11,202 nucleotides of DNA, from assembly GCA_025201865.1 (NCBI GenBank), contig MU603240.1:2345-13546 (forward strand), given 5' to 3'. Shown here in pieces: positions 1-7,170 of this stretch. Each line of letters begins with the position of its first letter. Within the stretch, counting starts at the first letter, position 1. Position numbers and translations under genes: made by a program. Origin of the DNA: Ramicandelaber brevisporus (taxonomy: Eukaryota; Kickxellomycota; Ramicandelaberales; Ramicandelaberaceae). The notes beneath the pieces were generated by a model. That model had not been told where the DNA came from. It saw only the letters and a list, made by a program, of their open reading frames with translations, and ran no database searches.

Positions 1-272
1 CTGTCACTCTCGTCAGTTACAGTATCGGTGAGTTTTGCTGCAGCAGTCCTGTGCTTGGATAGTCGCCGGCCCCGACCGAGTGGCACACCGACGCCAGCAG
101 TACCCTGACTGTCAGTGTTATTGACGCTCCTGTTGTTCATATTCCCATCAATATCGTCTGCTCGAATCCGACCATTCCCAATCACCGCAGGCCGTGACCG
201 TAGTCTCTTTGATACAACGCTTGTAGCCGCTACTTGCTCTGCGGTCGCAAGCGAGCTATCCACAGTGCGCAT
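1..272 (-). CDS. Partial unrecognised protein, N-terminal 90 residues, runs off left edge
   Basis: An open frame on the minus strand starts at the ATG at 270-272 and stays open for 90 codons to the window edge. The encoded start is MRTVDSSLATAEQVAATSVV. The rest is rich in Ser, Thr, Arg, Asn and Gly (for example RLRSRP and GRGRRLSKHR) and looks disordered. No domain is recognisable, and the main body of the protein would lie outside the window. Support for coding is the lack of stops in a stretch that is not low-complexity, and a TATA-like element (TTTTTATAC, minus strand, about 339-347) some 70 bp upstream. The same frame stays open upstream of the ATG through a basic and Gln-rich stretch, so the start could be further upstream. 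I cannot exclude a chance open frame. Confidence 0.4.
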   Translation of the reverse strand, partial: MRTVDSSLATAEQVAATSVVSKRLRSRPAVIGNGRIRADDIDGNMNNRSVNNTDSQGTAGVGVPLGRGRRLSKHRTAAAKLTDTVTDESD

Positions 273-1076
273 TGGTTTCCTGCTGTATCTTTCTTGCTGC
301 TGTTGGCGTTCGCTCTCTTCTTTTCTTTTCTTTTTGTATAAAAAGGATAAGGGTGTGTACACACGAGAGAGAGTGAGTGAGAGAGAGTGAGAGAAGGAAA
401 ACGAATCAACCAAAAAAGAGAAGGAAAGAGAAAAAAGAATTGAAGGAGCTTCAGGAGTTTGGTGACTTTTGCGCGACAAGACAGGAGGCGTATATAATAG
501 TGCTCCAGCTATTGGAAGCCGAGGGAAAGAGAAATACACGCACAGAACAGGTGGAACAAGGTAACAAGGCAACAAGGAAACAAGGAAACGAGGTAATTGC
601 TGCCACGGGTATTTTTGTTTTTTTTTTATAGAAAAACAAAGAGTACTTCAGTTCTTCAGTGTGCTGCAAATTTATGTAAAAAAGATGTGCGTGTGCAAGC
701 AAGCGAGTGTCAGTAGGAGTCGGACTAGGGTAGGGTGGGGTGAGTGTGGCAACACGGGGCATCTTGAAAGAGAAAGAAAAAACAGCGTTCTGAAAGTTGC
801 CAAGCGCATTTCCAAAGAAAGAATGCAGTCACAAACCCACACACAAAGAAAACTCAACCAACAAGAATGGAATACAACAACAAAAATAAAAAAGAGAACG
901 GGAGGCAAATGATAGACAAGAGACGAAATACTCACAGGGCACAAGTACATTCAGCATGTAGCACTGCTGCAGTTTTCTCATTGATGCACCATCGTGTGAA
1001 GCGCGCACCACTCTCCTCCTGGATCTGTAATACATATGATTGATTGGTAACTTTCAACAAAAAAGAATGTAGATAT
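273..1076. other. Intergenic region with purine-rich tracts
   Basis: About 800 bp between the left-edge frame and the carboxypeptidase stop. It holds GA-rich tracts (about 362-400 and 405-440), a run of T (617-627) and A-rich stretches around 765-900. A TATAAAAAG motif on the plus strand (about 338-346) and a TATATAAT motif (about 491-498) could be promoter elements, but no convincing rightward gene follows. The rightward frames here are Lys/Glu/Arg-rich low-complexity readings of purine tracts. One exon-like segment (936-1024, minus) is listed separately. Confidence 0.5.
936..1024 (-). other. Exon-like segment flanked by splice-site-like sequences
   Basis: On the minus strand this 89-nt segment is preceded by TATTACAG, an acceptor-like end, and followed by GTGAGTATT, a good donor-like start. 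One frame is open throughout and begins IQEESGARFTRW. The short string IQEESGAR recalls the helix of KH RNA-binding domains, but the rest does not continue as a KH fold. It could be an internal or 5'-UTR exon of the left-edge gene, an alternative 3' exon of the carboxypeptidase gene (a weak donor AAG/GTTAAA lies at its last codons), or chance. The opposite strand is also open across the segment, so strand is uncertain. Confidence 0.2.
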
Positions 1077-2642
1077 TTAACCTTGCAGAGCACCGTCTGG
1101 GGACTCAGCAATAGCATAAGCCCAGACAGCCAAGGCGGACGCCTGCTTGGAGAGGTAGGTGGAGTTCAGGACCTCCAAACGATCAGCGGCAGTGTGGTGG
1201 AACCAGAAATAGCCATTCGTTCCAAGAGTCTTGTTCGAGTTGGTTGGTGGCTCGTTGGTGATGACATCGCGGCTCTTGACACCGGCGCATGGCAGAGTGC
1301 CATTGTACTGAATGCAGAGCGGGTCAATGTCAGCCTCCTCATTCTCAGGAATGCGGAAGGTGTGGCCGACATCGCGTGTGCCGAGAAGACGCTTGCCCAA
1401 GCCAGACAGGAAACCGTACGCCTTGTCCTTCGCGGCAATGTATAGACCCCACGGGTTGAAGACACCGGTGTCGGACTCGGCGGCAAAGATGTGCTTCTCG
1501 CCAGTGCGGTTCGAAGAGGCAGCGTAGGCAATGGCACCGCGCTGACCAGCCTCCTCGTTGTTGAAGGCGACCACACGGATAGTGCGCTTTGGCTGCTTAC
1601 CACCCAGCTTGGTCTTGATCAGGCGAAGTGCTTCCCACGACACGAAGATGCCGCCAGCGTCGTCCATGCTGCCGGTGCCGACGTCCCAGCTGTCAATGTG
1701 TCCACCGAGAAGAACAATTTCATTGGGCTTCTCCTTGCCCTTCAGCTCGAAGATGACGTTGCGAGTGTTGGTGCCGTTGGCGGCATACTCGGCACCCATG
1801 TTGAGGCGCAGCTTCGGCACAACGAACGAATCACGGAATGGGTACTTTGCGCGAGTCTCGGTGTCATTCTTGAGAGCAGCGCGCTTCACCAGACGCTCAA
1901 TGAGATTGGCATCCTCGGCGATGATAGCCGCGCCTGGGATGGTTGTGCGGACCGACGAGCCAGTGTGTGGCACGGAGTGTGAGAACGGAGTGGCTGAGCG
2001 GAACAGACTGGCGACGGCACCGCGGCTGGCAGCCCAAGTTGGACCTTTGCTGCGATACTCAAACACCTCGTCGTAGCTCTTGATGAACGGCACGTTCCAG
2101 ACAACAATCTTGCCCTTGATGGCGTCGTCTGGCAGCTTGTCAAACTCTTCCTTGTTGTGAACAACGACCGGCTCGCCAACAATGTCGGTGCCGTTGGTGC
2201 CGATGGAGTTGCCGAGACCGAGCATGGCAAGGGAAATGTTGCCACGCGGCAAGCCTTCCAGGTGCAAGCTCTCCTGGTTGCGAACCCACTTGTTGGCGAC
2301 AACTGGCTCGGTGCGGACCTCGAAGCCATCAACCTTGGAGGCGGTGGTAATCAGCCAATCGAGGGACTGCTCGTTGGTAACTGAGCCGGTGATGCGGTGG
2401 CCATACAGATCGGTCATTTCGGCAATACGATCGTACACCACGGTGGACTTTTCGTAGCCATCAAAGAGCGTGTCCACAATCTTGTACACCGAGGAGCCGT
2501 GCTTGGCGCCTTCAGTGTAGAACGCAGAATTGACTGCAGAATCAGACGGGCTGTCGTCCGAGGCCGGAGCTGGACGAGCGTTTGCTGGCACAGAGAACGC
2601 GGCAACTGCGAGCACTGCCGTGTACAGAATGGAGCGGCGCAT
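1077..2642 (-). CDS. CPQ: Secreted M28 metallopeptidase, carboxypeptidase Q (PGCP) type
   Basis: A complete 521-residue intronless frame. Residues 1-22 form a signal peptide (MRRSILYTAVLAVAAFSVPA, then NA). The di-zinc M28 signature is all present: GGHIDSWD (His315 as ligand), MDDAGG (Asp327 as bridging ligand), FNNEEAG (catalytic Glu363, ligand Glu364), ESDTG (Asp391) and FHHTAAD (His483). GHIDSWDVGTGSMDD and WEALRLIK closely match the animal carboxypeptidase Q pattern. Residues around 150-250 should form the protease-associated insert. At least eight N-glycosylation sequons fit a secreted or vacuolar enzyme. The family hydrolyses dipeptides or removes N- or C-terminal residues from small peptides. 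The protein is somewhat longer than the roughly 470 residues of the human enzyme, partly from an insert between Asp391 and His483. It could equally be named a generic M28 peptidase; the substrate is not readable. Confidence 0.9.
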   Translation of the reverse strand: MRRSILYTAVLAVAAFSVPANARPAPASDDSPSDSAVNSAFYTEGAKHGSSVYKIVDTLFDGYEKSTVVYDRIAEMTDLYGHRITGSVTNEQSLDWLITTASKVDGFEVRTEPVVANKWVRNQESLHLEGLPRGNISLAMLGLGNSIGTNGTDIVGEPVVVHNKEEFDKLPDDAIKGKIVVWNVPFIKSYDEVFEYRSKGPTWAASRGAVASLFRSATPFSHSVPHTGSSVRTTIPGAAIIAEDANLIERLVKRAALKNDTETRAKYPFRDSFVVPKLRLNMGAEYAANGTNTRNVIFELKGKEKPNEIVLLGGHIDSWDVGTGSMDDAGGIFVSWEALRLIKTKLGGKQPKRTIRVVAFNNEEAGQRGAIAYAASSNRTGEKHIFAAESDTGVFNPWGLYIAAKDKAYGFLSGLGKRLLGTRDVGHTFRIPENEEADIDPLCIQYNGTLPCAGVKSRDVITNEPPTNSNKTLGTNGYFWFHHTAADRLEVLNSTYLSKQASALAVWAYAIAESPDGALQG

Positions 2643-3422
2643 TTGTATCAGCTATATAAAAAGGGAGAGTGTGTGTGTGTGATGGCGTCTGATTATGAGG
2701 ATTACGTCAGCGGACAGATTGTCGTGATGGAGAATGTGAGAAAAAGAAGAAAGAAGGAAAGAAAGAAAGAAAGAAAGCAAAGGTTGTACGTATGTATGTA
2801 TGAGTGCGAAAAGGGACTTGCAAGCTGCAAACAGATGGAGGACGCGTCAGCGGCTTATATAATCTTTGTCTGTGCTTGTATGTACTTGCGTGCTGGATGA
2901 TGGGGGGGCCAAGACCTTGCTGCTGCTGCAGCCGGGGGAGAGACACACTTGTGTAATGTGGTATGTGTACTTGCGCAACGTTCCATTCGCTCATTTCGCT
3001 CCCTGACCACGCGGTTTAAAATGACATGAGCGCGAGAGAGAAAACGTGCGAATGAGGGAGAGAGAGAGAGACGGAGTTGGGCACTTCTCCACCGAGTGAT
3101 TGGCCAGCGTGTTTCGAGTACCGCAGCAATCGCACTCAGATCCTTCGGTACAACATCACGGCCTCTTCTGCATCGAATACTGTAGTAAAGTGGCGCGGGT
3201 AATTAATTCGTGTAGCACCATCGCCACCTCTATAACGCACACACATTTCATTGCAGCTTATTTCCGAAACACAGCATTCGGCTTGGCGGAAAGAAGGAAG
3301 AAAGGAACTGTAGCTATTCTTGGGAGGTGTTAAAATAAGAAGGAAAGACAAAGGAAACGACAAAACACGTCATGGCACACTAAAAAGAAGACTAAGGCTA
3401 AAAAGCTAAAGCCAAAGAGAAG
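2643..3422. other. Intergenic region upstream of the carboxypeptidase gene
   Basis: About 780 bp with no supported gene. It contains a GT repeat (about 2669-2680), a GAAA tetranucleotide run (about 2757-2777), a G7 run (about 2902-2908), a GA repeat (about 3057-3071) and, from about 3285 to 3440, an almost pure purine stretch leading into the 107-bp array. The short open frames across 3100-3363 on both strands have no ATG start in a good context and no recognisable protein. Confidence 0.5.
2854..2861 (-). promoter_or_regulatory. TATA box, probable carboxypeptidase promoter
   Basis: TATATAAG on the minus strand lies about 210 bp upstream of the carboxypeptidase ATG, which would leave a 5' leader of roughly 180 nt. 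A CCAAT motif (minus, about 3098-3102) lies further upstream. The core is nearly symmetric, so direction rests on the position of the gene. A second A/T-rich core (TATATA, about 2652-2657) is too close to the ATG to be used as a TATA box for this start. Confidence 0.4.
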
Positions 3423-4385
3423 GAGAAAGAGAGAGAAAAAACAAAGCGGAGGTTCAAGTTAGATTACTAATTGCCCTTTGTCGGGTCCGGATAGAGGCCA
3501 GAGAAGTCGTCCTTGGTAGAATCAGTGTTGAGAAAGAGAGAGAAAAAACAAAGCGGAGGTTCAAGTTAGATTACTAATTGCCCTTTGTCGGGTCCGGATA
3601 GAGGCCAGAGAAGTCGTCCTTGGTAGAATCAGTGTTGAGAAAGAGAGAGAAAAAACAAAGCGGAGGTTCAAGTTAGATTACTAATTGCCCTTTGTCGGGT
3701 CCGGATAGAGGCCAGAGAAGTCGTCCTTGGTAGAATCAGTGTTGAGAAAGAGAGAGAAAAAACAAAGCGGAGGTTCAAGTTAGATTACTAATTGCCCTTT
3801 GTCGGGTCCGGATAGAGGCCAGAGAAGTCGTCCTTGGTAGAATCAGTGTTGAGAAAGAGAGAGAAAAAACAAAGCGGAGGTTCAAGTTAGATTACTAATT
3901 GCCCTTTGTCGGGTCCGGATAGAGGCCAGAGAAGTCGTCCTTGGTAGAATCAGTGTTGAGAAAGAGAGAGAAAAAACAAAGCGGAGGTTCAAGTTAGATT
4001 ACTAATTGCCCTTTGTCGGGTCCGGATAGAGGCCAGAGAAGTCGTCCTTGGTAGAATCAGTGTTGAGAAAGAGAGAGAAAAAACAAAGCGGAGGTTCAAG
4101 TTAGATTACTAATTGCCCTTTGTCGGGTCCGGATAGAGGCCAGAGAAGTCGTCCTTGGTAGAATCAGTGTTGAGAAAGAGAGAGAAAAAACAAAGCGGAG
4201 GTTCAAGTTAGATTACTAATTGCCCTTTGTCGGGTCCGGATAGAGGCCAGAGAAGTCGTCCTTGGTAGAATCAGTGTTGAGAAAGAGAGAGAAAAAACAA
4301 AGCGGAGGTTCAAGTTAGATTACTAATTGCCCTTTGTCGGGTCCGGATAGAGGCCAGAGAAGTCGTCCTTGGTAGAATCAGTGTT
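3423..4385. repeat. Nine perfect tandem copies of a 107-bp unit
   Basis: Exactly 963 bp, or nine copies of 107 bp with no differences that I can find. Copies start at 3423, 3530, 3637, 3744, 3851, 3958, 4065, 4172 and 4279. The copy at 4279-4385 is the true 3' end of the DJ-1-like gene: its last 20 codons, the TAG stop and 44 nt of 3' UTR. The other eight lie downstream of that stop in the direction of transcription. The unit boundary at 4385 falls exactly on a codon boundary (Asn225). 107 is not a multiple of three, so the extra copies are not in one frame. There is no microhomology at the outer edges. The unit ends in a GA-rich stretch that could help slippage. An assembly artefact is possible. 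Confidence 0.97.
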
Positions 4386-5057
4386 CCAGACGTACTCGGC
4401 ATAACGCACAGACAGCTGAGCAGCGGCATCGCCCCAGTTGCGCTTGATGACTTGGGCAGCAGCGTCGATACCAGCCGACACGCCAGCCGACGAAACCACA
4501 TTGCCATCCTCGACCCAGCGAGCGTGGTAGACCCAGTTGGTTTTCTTGCTGCTTTCCATGACATACTTGAAGGCGGCTTTATTGGTTGTGGCACGCTTGC
4601 CATCCAGGACGCCAGCACGAGCCAGCATTGCAGCGCCAGTGCACACGGACAGCGTCGTTTTCTTGGTTCCAGCAGCAATCTTCTTGACAAAGTTGACGTG
4701 CTTGGTAGAGTTAGCAGTGAGCCAAGTGCCGTCACCACCTGGAATAAGGAAAATGTCTGGGTTGGCTGGTGCGCTGGCAAAGGAATAGTCAGCCTTGACA
4801 ACAACGCCGCCGCGAGAGCGCACCGGACGGCCGTTGGCAGAGACGAGGCGGATCTGAAGACCAGGGACGAAGGTGAACAGCTCAAGCGGGCCAAACAGGT
4901 CCAGCAGCTCAAAGTTGTCGAAGACGTAGCCGAGGACGGTGGCATTTTGAGGCTGGGTGGCAGAGAAGGTGGCAAATGGGTTGATACACAGCACCATCGT
5001 GCCGAGTGTGCACTGTAGCACAAGTTGGAGTGCTAGAAGAAAAGTAAGCGTGTTCAT
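4323..5057 (-). CDS. Secreted DJ-1/PfpI-family protein, isonitrile hydratase-like
   Basis: A 244-residue protein. I start it at the ATG at 5055-5057 because a TATA box sits at 5200-5207, making the longer frame's start at 5198 untranscribed, and because this start gives a good signal peptide (MNTLTFLLALQLVLQCTLGT). The DJ-1/PfpI fold is shown by FELLDLFGPLELF (residues 49-61), IFLIPGGDGTW (102-112), the nucleophile elbow SVCTGAAMLARAG (137-149, Cys139) and SSAGVSAGIDAA (189-200). Asp53, Cys139 and Thr140 match the catalytic set described for bacterial isonitrile hydratase and the AraC-linked relatives. The actual reaction is unknown. Secretion is unusual for the family, which is mostly cytosolic. 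The last 20 codons lie inside the 107-bp array, so the gene end is embedded in a repeat. Confidence 0.82.
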   Translation of the reverse strand: MNTLTFLLALQLVLQCTLGTMVLCINPFATFSATQPQNATVLGYVFDNFELLDLFGPLELFTFVPGLQIRLVSANGRPVRSRGGVVVKADYSFASAPANPDIFLIPGGDGTWLTANSTKHVNFVKKIAAGTKKTTLSVCTGAAMLARAGVLDGKRATTNKAAFKYVMESSKKTNWVYHARWVEDGNVVSSAGVSAGIDAAAQVIKRNWGDAAAQLSVRYAEYVWNTDSTKDDFSGLYPDPTKGN

Positions 5058-5199
5058 GATAGACACAGAGTTAGAGAAGCAGGATGGAAATGAGAGAGAT
5101 GGTGGGAGAAGGCGGGTGGGTGTGGATGAAAGAGATGCTTGATGATGGCAATCGCAAAAGGGGAGGATGATGATGAAGCTCGACCGAATGAACCACATT

Positions 5200-5207
5200 T
5201 ATTTATA
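5200..5207 (-). promoter_or_regulatory. TATA box of the DJ-1-like gene
   Basis: TATAAATA on the minus strand, 143 bp upstream of the chosen ATG. Transcription should begin about 30 bp further left, near 5170, leaving a pyrimidine-rich leader of about 110 nt. This element decides the start codon choice for the gene. Confidence 0.6.
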
Positions 5208-5426
5208 CTGTCAAGATGATAAGTCGGAGGAGAGACGACCTGCTTGGTTACAGACTTTGGCCCGAGCAAATGTCCGATTGGGGGCACTGATCAATCCTTC
5301 TTTTGCCGTCTGCCGAGAGATAGAATACCGTGTTCCTCGTTCTTCTTTTTCAATATTCTTCTTTTCTATTCGTTTCTAGAAGAGGAGGAGAGGGAGGGGG
5401 AGTGATTGTGACTGTTTAGGATTAAT

Positions 5427-6161
5427 TTAAGAGGATGCCAGGTTTAGATACATGCGGTTCGCTCTGATTTGCCATCTCTCGACCATCAGCCTTGCTTGCA
5501 TAAGCAGCGCCGCTGCCAGCAGTAGCGCTACATCCAACGCAATTGTTCCAAAAACGGGCTCGTACAGAGTCCGGCGTGTCACAGATGCGTAATCAGCCAG
5601 TTTATCAATACATCCTCCGTACTTTGCGCCAACGCCAGATTCGCTCGGGCAGATGTCGCTTAAAATAGCCGGAAAGTCGCTGGCGTCATTGTAGCCGCAG
5701 CACTGAAGCTGAGATTGGATATCTGCACGGAGATCAGATGGCCAGTTGCTGTGCCACGCCTTGTTAAGAGAGTCGCGTGGAGAGATACCGCCGAACCACA
5801 CGGCGATTCCGTATGTCACTTTTAGAATCGCCAGTAGCACAAGTATCGCAATTGTGATATAGAGAGTTCTATTGTGGCCAATTCGACGCACTGAGCTGAA
5901 GACGGCAATTAGAGACAAGAGACACGACAATGAACCCAACACACCCAGCGATGGAGACAACAATGCAGGCAATAGAACCGCATCCCGAATGACGGAAGGG
6001 TGGAGAACATTGTAGACGCAATAGTACAGAGCGAGTATGCCAGCAGATAGCTCCAGCGCAGCCAGTGCGCAAAAGACGATGCGAAGACGACGGCTCACCC
6101 GAAGCAGTGCGTCCTGCGACACTTCTGACGGAGAGTTTCTAATGTAAACGGATACCGGCAT
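5427..6161 (-). CDS. Tetraspanin-like four-pass membrane protein
   Basis: A 244-residue protein starting at the ATG at 6159-6161 (MPVSVYIRNSPSEV). An upstream in-frame start would only add a proline-rich, UTR-like stretch. Four hydrophobic segments are visible at about 29-52, 62-91, 99-124 and 204-224. The large extracellular loop (about 125-203) carries the diagnostic CCG motif (QLQCCGYNDASDFP, Cys154-Cys155-Gly156), then Cys171 and a GC pair at 183-184. That makes the four cysteines expected for two disulphides. A basic Arg stretch (RVSRRLR) precedes TM1 and a short basic tail follows TM4. Tetraspanins organise membrane microdomains; in fungi some act in penetration or membrane traffic. Which subfamily this is cannot be told. 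It is divergently transcribed from the Rpp14-type gene. Confidence 0.85.
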   Translation of the reverse strand: MPVSVYIRNSPSEVSQDALLRVSRRLRIVFCALAALELSAGILALYYCVYNVLHPSVIRDAVLLPALLSPSLGVLGSLSCLLSLIAVFSSVRRIGHNRTLYITIAILVLLAILKVTYGIAVWFGGISPRDSLNKAWHSNWPSDLRADIQSQLQCCGYNDASDFPAILSDICPSESGVGAKYGGCIDKLADYASVTRRTLYEPVFGTIALDVALLLAAALLMQARLMVERWQIRANRMYLNLASS

Positions 6162-6537
6162 CCGTTCTTTCTTTTGAAGGTATAGGGGGGGGAGAAGACA
6201 CAAGGGAGAAGGTGAGTAAAGAAACAAAGTGAAAAATAAAAGAAAGAGGGAAAGAAAAAAGAGTGTGCAGAAGAGGTGATGAGCACAGTAGCTGTCGCAG
6301 TGGTCAGCAACGAGCTGTGAACGACGAGCGAGAGGCAGAGACAGGGGGAGGAGAGTTTTGTGCCTGAAGACGGACTTTGCGTTTGACAGCAGTAAACTGC
6401 CACTGTTGTCGCCACAGACAGACTGACATCACAGTCAGTATTACACAAAAACAAAAACAGCAAAAACAAAAACAGCAAAAACAAAAAGCAGCAAAAGCAG
6501 CAAAAGGCAGATCACACACTCAAAAACGCGGTCAGAT
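6162..6537. promoter_or_regulatory. Divergent promoter region between tetraspanin and Rpp14 genes
   Basis: The 376 bp must serve both genes, which are transcribed away from each other. The tetraspanin side is purine-rich on the plus strand (about 6184-6265), giving the transcript a pyrimidine-rich leader. The Rpp14 side (about 6441-6510) is an imperfect repeat of CAAAAA and CAGCAAAAA units. No strong TATA box is visible for either gene. Confidence 0.45.
6441..6510 (+). repeat. Imperfect CAAAAA/CAGCAAAAA repeat in the Rpp14 leader
   Basis: A 70-bp A-rich stretch built from ACAAAAACAAAAACAGCAAA-like units, with no T, ending about 30 bp before the ATG. As RNA it would be an unstructured CAA-type 5' leader. 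Confidence 0.75.
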
Positions 6538-6900
6538 ATGAGTACAAAGACGACAGAGGGAACGCTGAGCGTAGCGATGCCAGAGAGCAACTGGCACTAC
6601 GTGAGGGTAGCACTCCAGCCAGCAGACGGAACTTCGAGAGTGCCGCAGATTGGAATGCTGAGTGCACGACAGCTGCTGGCAACGCTGATTGGCAGTGTTC
6701 ATGGCGCGATTGGATCAGGCATTCAGATTGACATGCTGAGATGGGACGAAGCGAAGGGAGAAGGGCTGATTAGGATATCAACGGGCGACTATGGATCATT
6801 GAAGACTGCGCTGTCAATTGCCACATCTAGTTTGCAGAATGTAATGGTTAGAATGTCCATCGTGAAGGCATCTCCTTATGCACATTCACTGGCTATCTAA
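6538..6900 (+). CDS. RPP14: RNase P/MRP protein subunit, Rpp14/Pop5 family
   Basis: A complete 120-residue intronless protein and the only rightward gene in the window. It matches the order of the Rpp14 family: an N-terminal strand with HYVRVALQP (residues 20-28; human Rpp14 has a YHYMKV-type strand here), a helix SARQLLATLIGSVHGAIGSG (42-61), a strand IDMLRWDEAKGEGLIRIS (64-81), a helix around 84-98 and a final strand VRMSIVKASPYAHSLA (104-119), as in the VIQVSPFLLAL end of Rpp14. The family forms a ferredoxin-like fold and pairs with other subunits around the catalytic RNA that removes 5' leaders from pre-tRNA in the nucleus. Pop5 is the nearest alternative, but the N-terminus and C-terminus fit Rpp14/Pop8 better. 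The ATG has a purine at -3. Confidence 0.7.
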   Translation: MSTKTTEGTLSVAMPESNWHYVRVALQPADGTSRVPQIGMLSARQLLATLIGSVHGAIGSGIQIDMLRWDEAKGEGLIRISTGDYGSLKTALSIATSSLQNVMVRMSIVKASPYAHSLAI

Positions 6901-6903
6901 AAT

Positions 6904-6906
<3 letters not shown>

Positions 6907-6950
<44 letters not shown>
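6907..6950. repeat. GA microsatellite, about 22 units
   Basis: An uninterrupted GA run beginning 7 bp after the Rpp14 stop codon, so it lies in the immediate 3' UTR of that gene. The length is prone to sequencing and assembly error. Confidence 0.95.
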
Positions 6951-6953
<3 letters not shown>

Positions 6954-7170
6954 CAACTAATAACTTTGTAATTATAATCTGTTGAACTAAAACTAAAAAC
7001 TAAAGCCAGAGCTAGAACTAGAGTAATGTTGGTTATAATGATGATGATGATGATGACTGAAATTGGTGATAATGATGATGATGAAAACGAAAAAGAGATA
7101 AACAGTGCAAAGTATGACAAAGAAAAGTAGAGTAATTGACTTAATGACTGATTGAATGAATGAATGCAAA
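6951..7170. other. Convergent intergenic region with ATG-type triplet repeats
   Basis: Shared 3' region of the convergent Rpp14 and UDP-glucose pyrophosphorylase genes. It has an ATG triplet run (about 7038-7056), a second short one (about 7072-7083), a CTAAAACTAAAAACTAAAG-type stretch near 6986-7005 and a GAAT repeat (about 7153-7165). No gene is visible. Confidence 0.6.

Noticed and set aside
377-912. Plus-strand Lys/Arg/Glu-rich frames
   Set aside because: They are translations of purine-rich tracts, have no domain, and are interrupted by simple sequence.
1044-1982. Plus-strand open frames across the carboxypeptidase gene
   Set aside because: These are antisense readings of a strongly supported coding sequence, a by-product of its GC-rich third positions.
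3423-4385. CRISPR-like array
   Set aside because: The 107-bp units are directly adjacent with no spacers, and each one is a copy of a gene's 3' end.
3423-4385. tRNA or Pol III B-box (GGTTCAAGT in each unit)
   Set aside because: The string resembles a B-box, but there is no A-box at the right distance and no cloverleaf or discriminator end.
5058-5198. Longer DJ-1-like start at 5198 (MWFIRSS)
   Set aside because: The ATG lies at the edge of the TATA box at 5200-5207, upstream of any transcription start it would direct, and the added 47 residues look like translated leader.
6538-6900. Call as Pop5 rather than Rpp14
   Set aside because: The N-terminal HYVRV strand and the KASPYAHSLA end match Rpp14 better, though both belong to one family and this is not certain.
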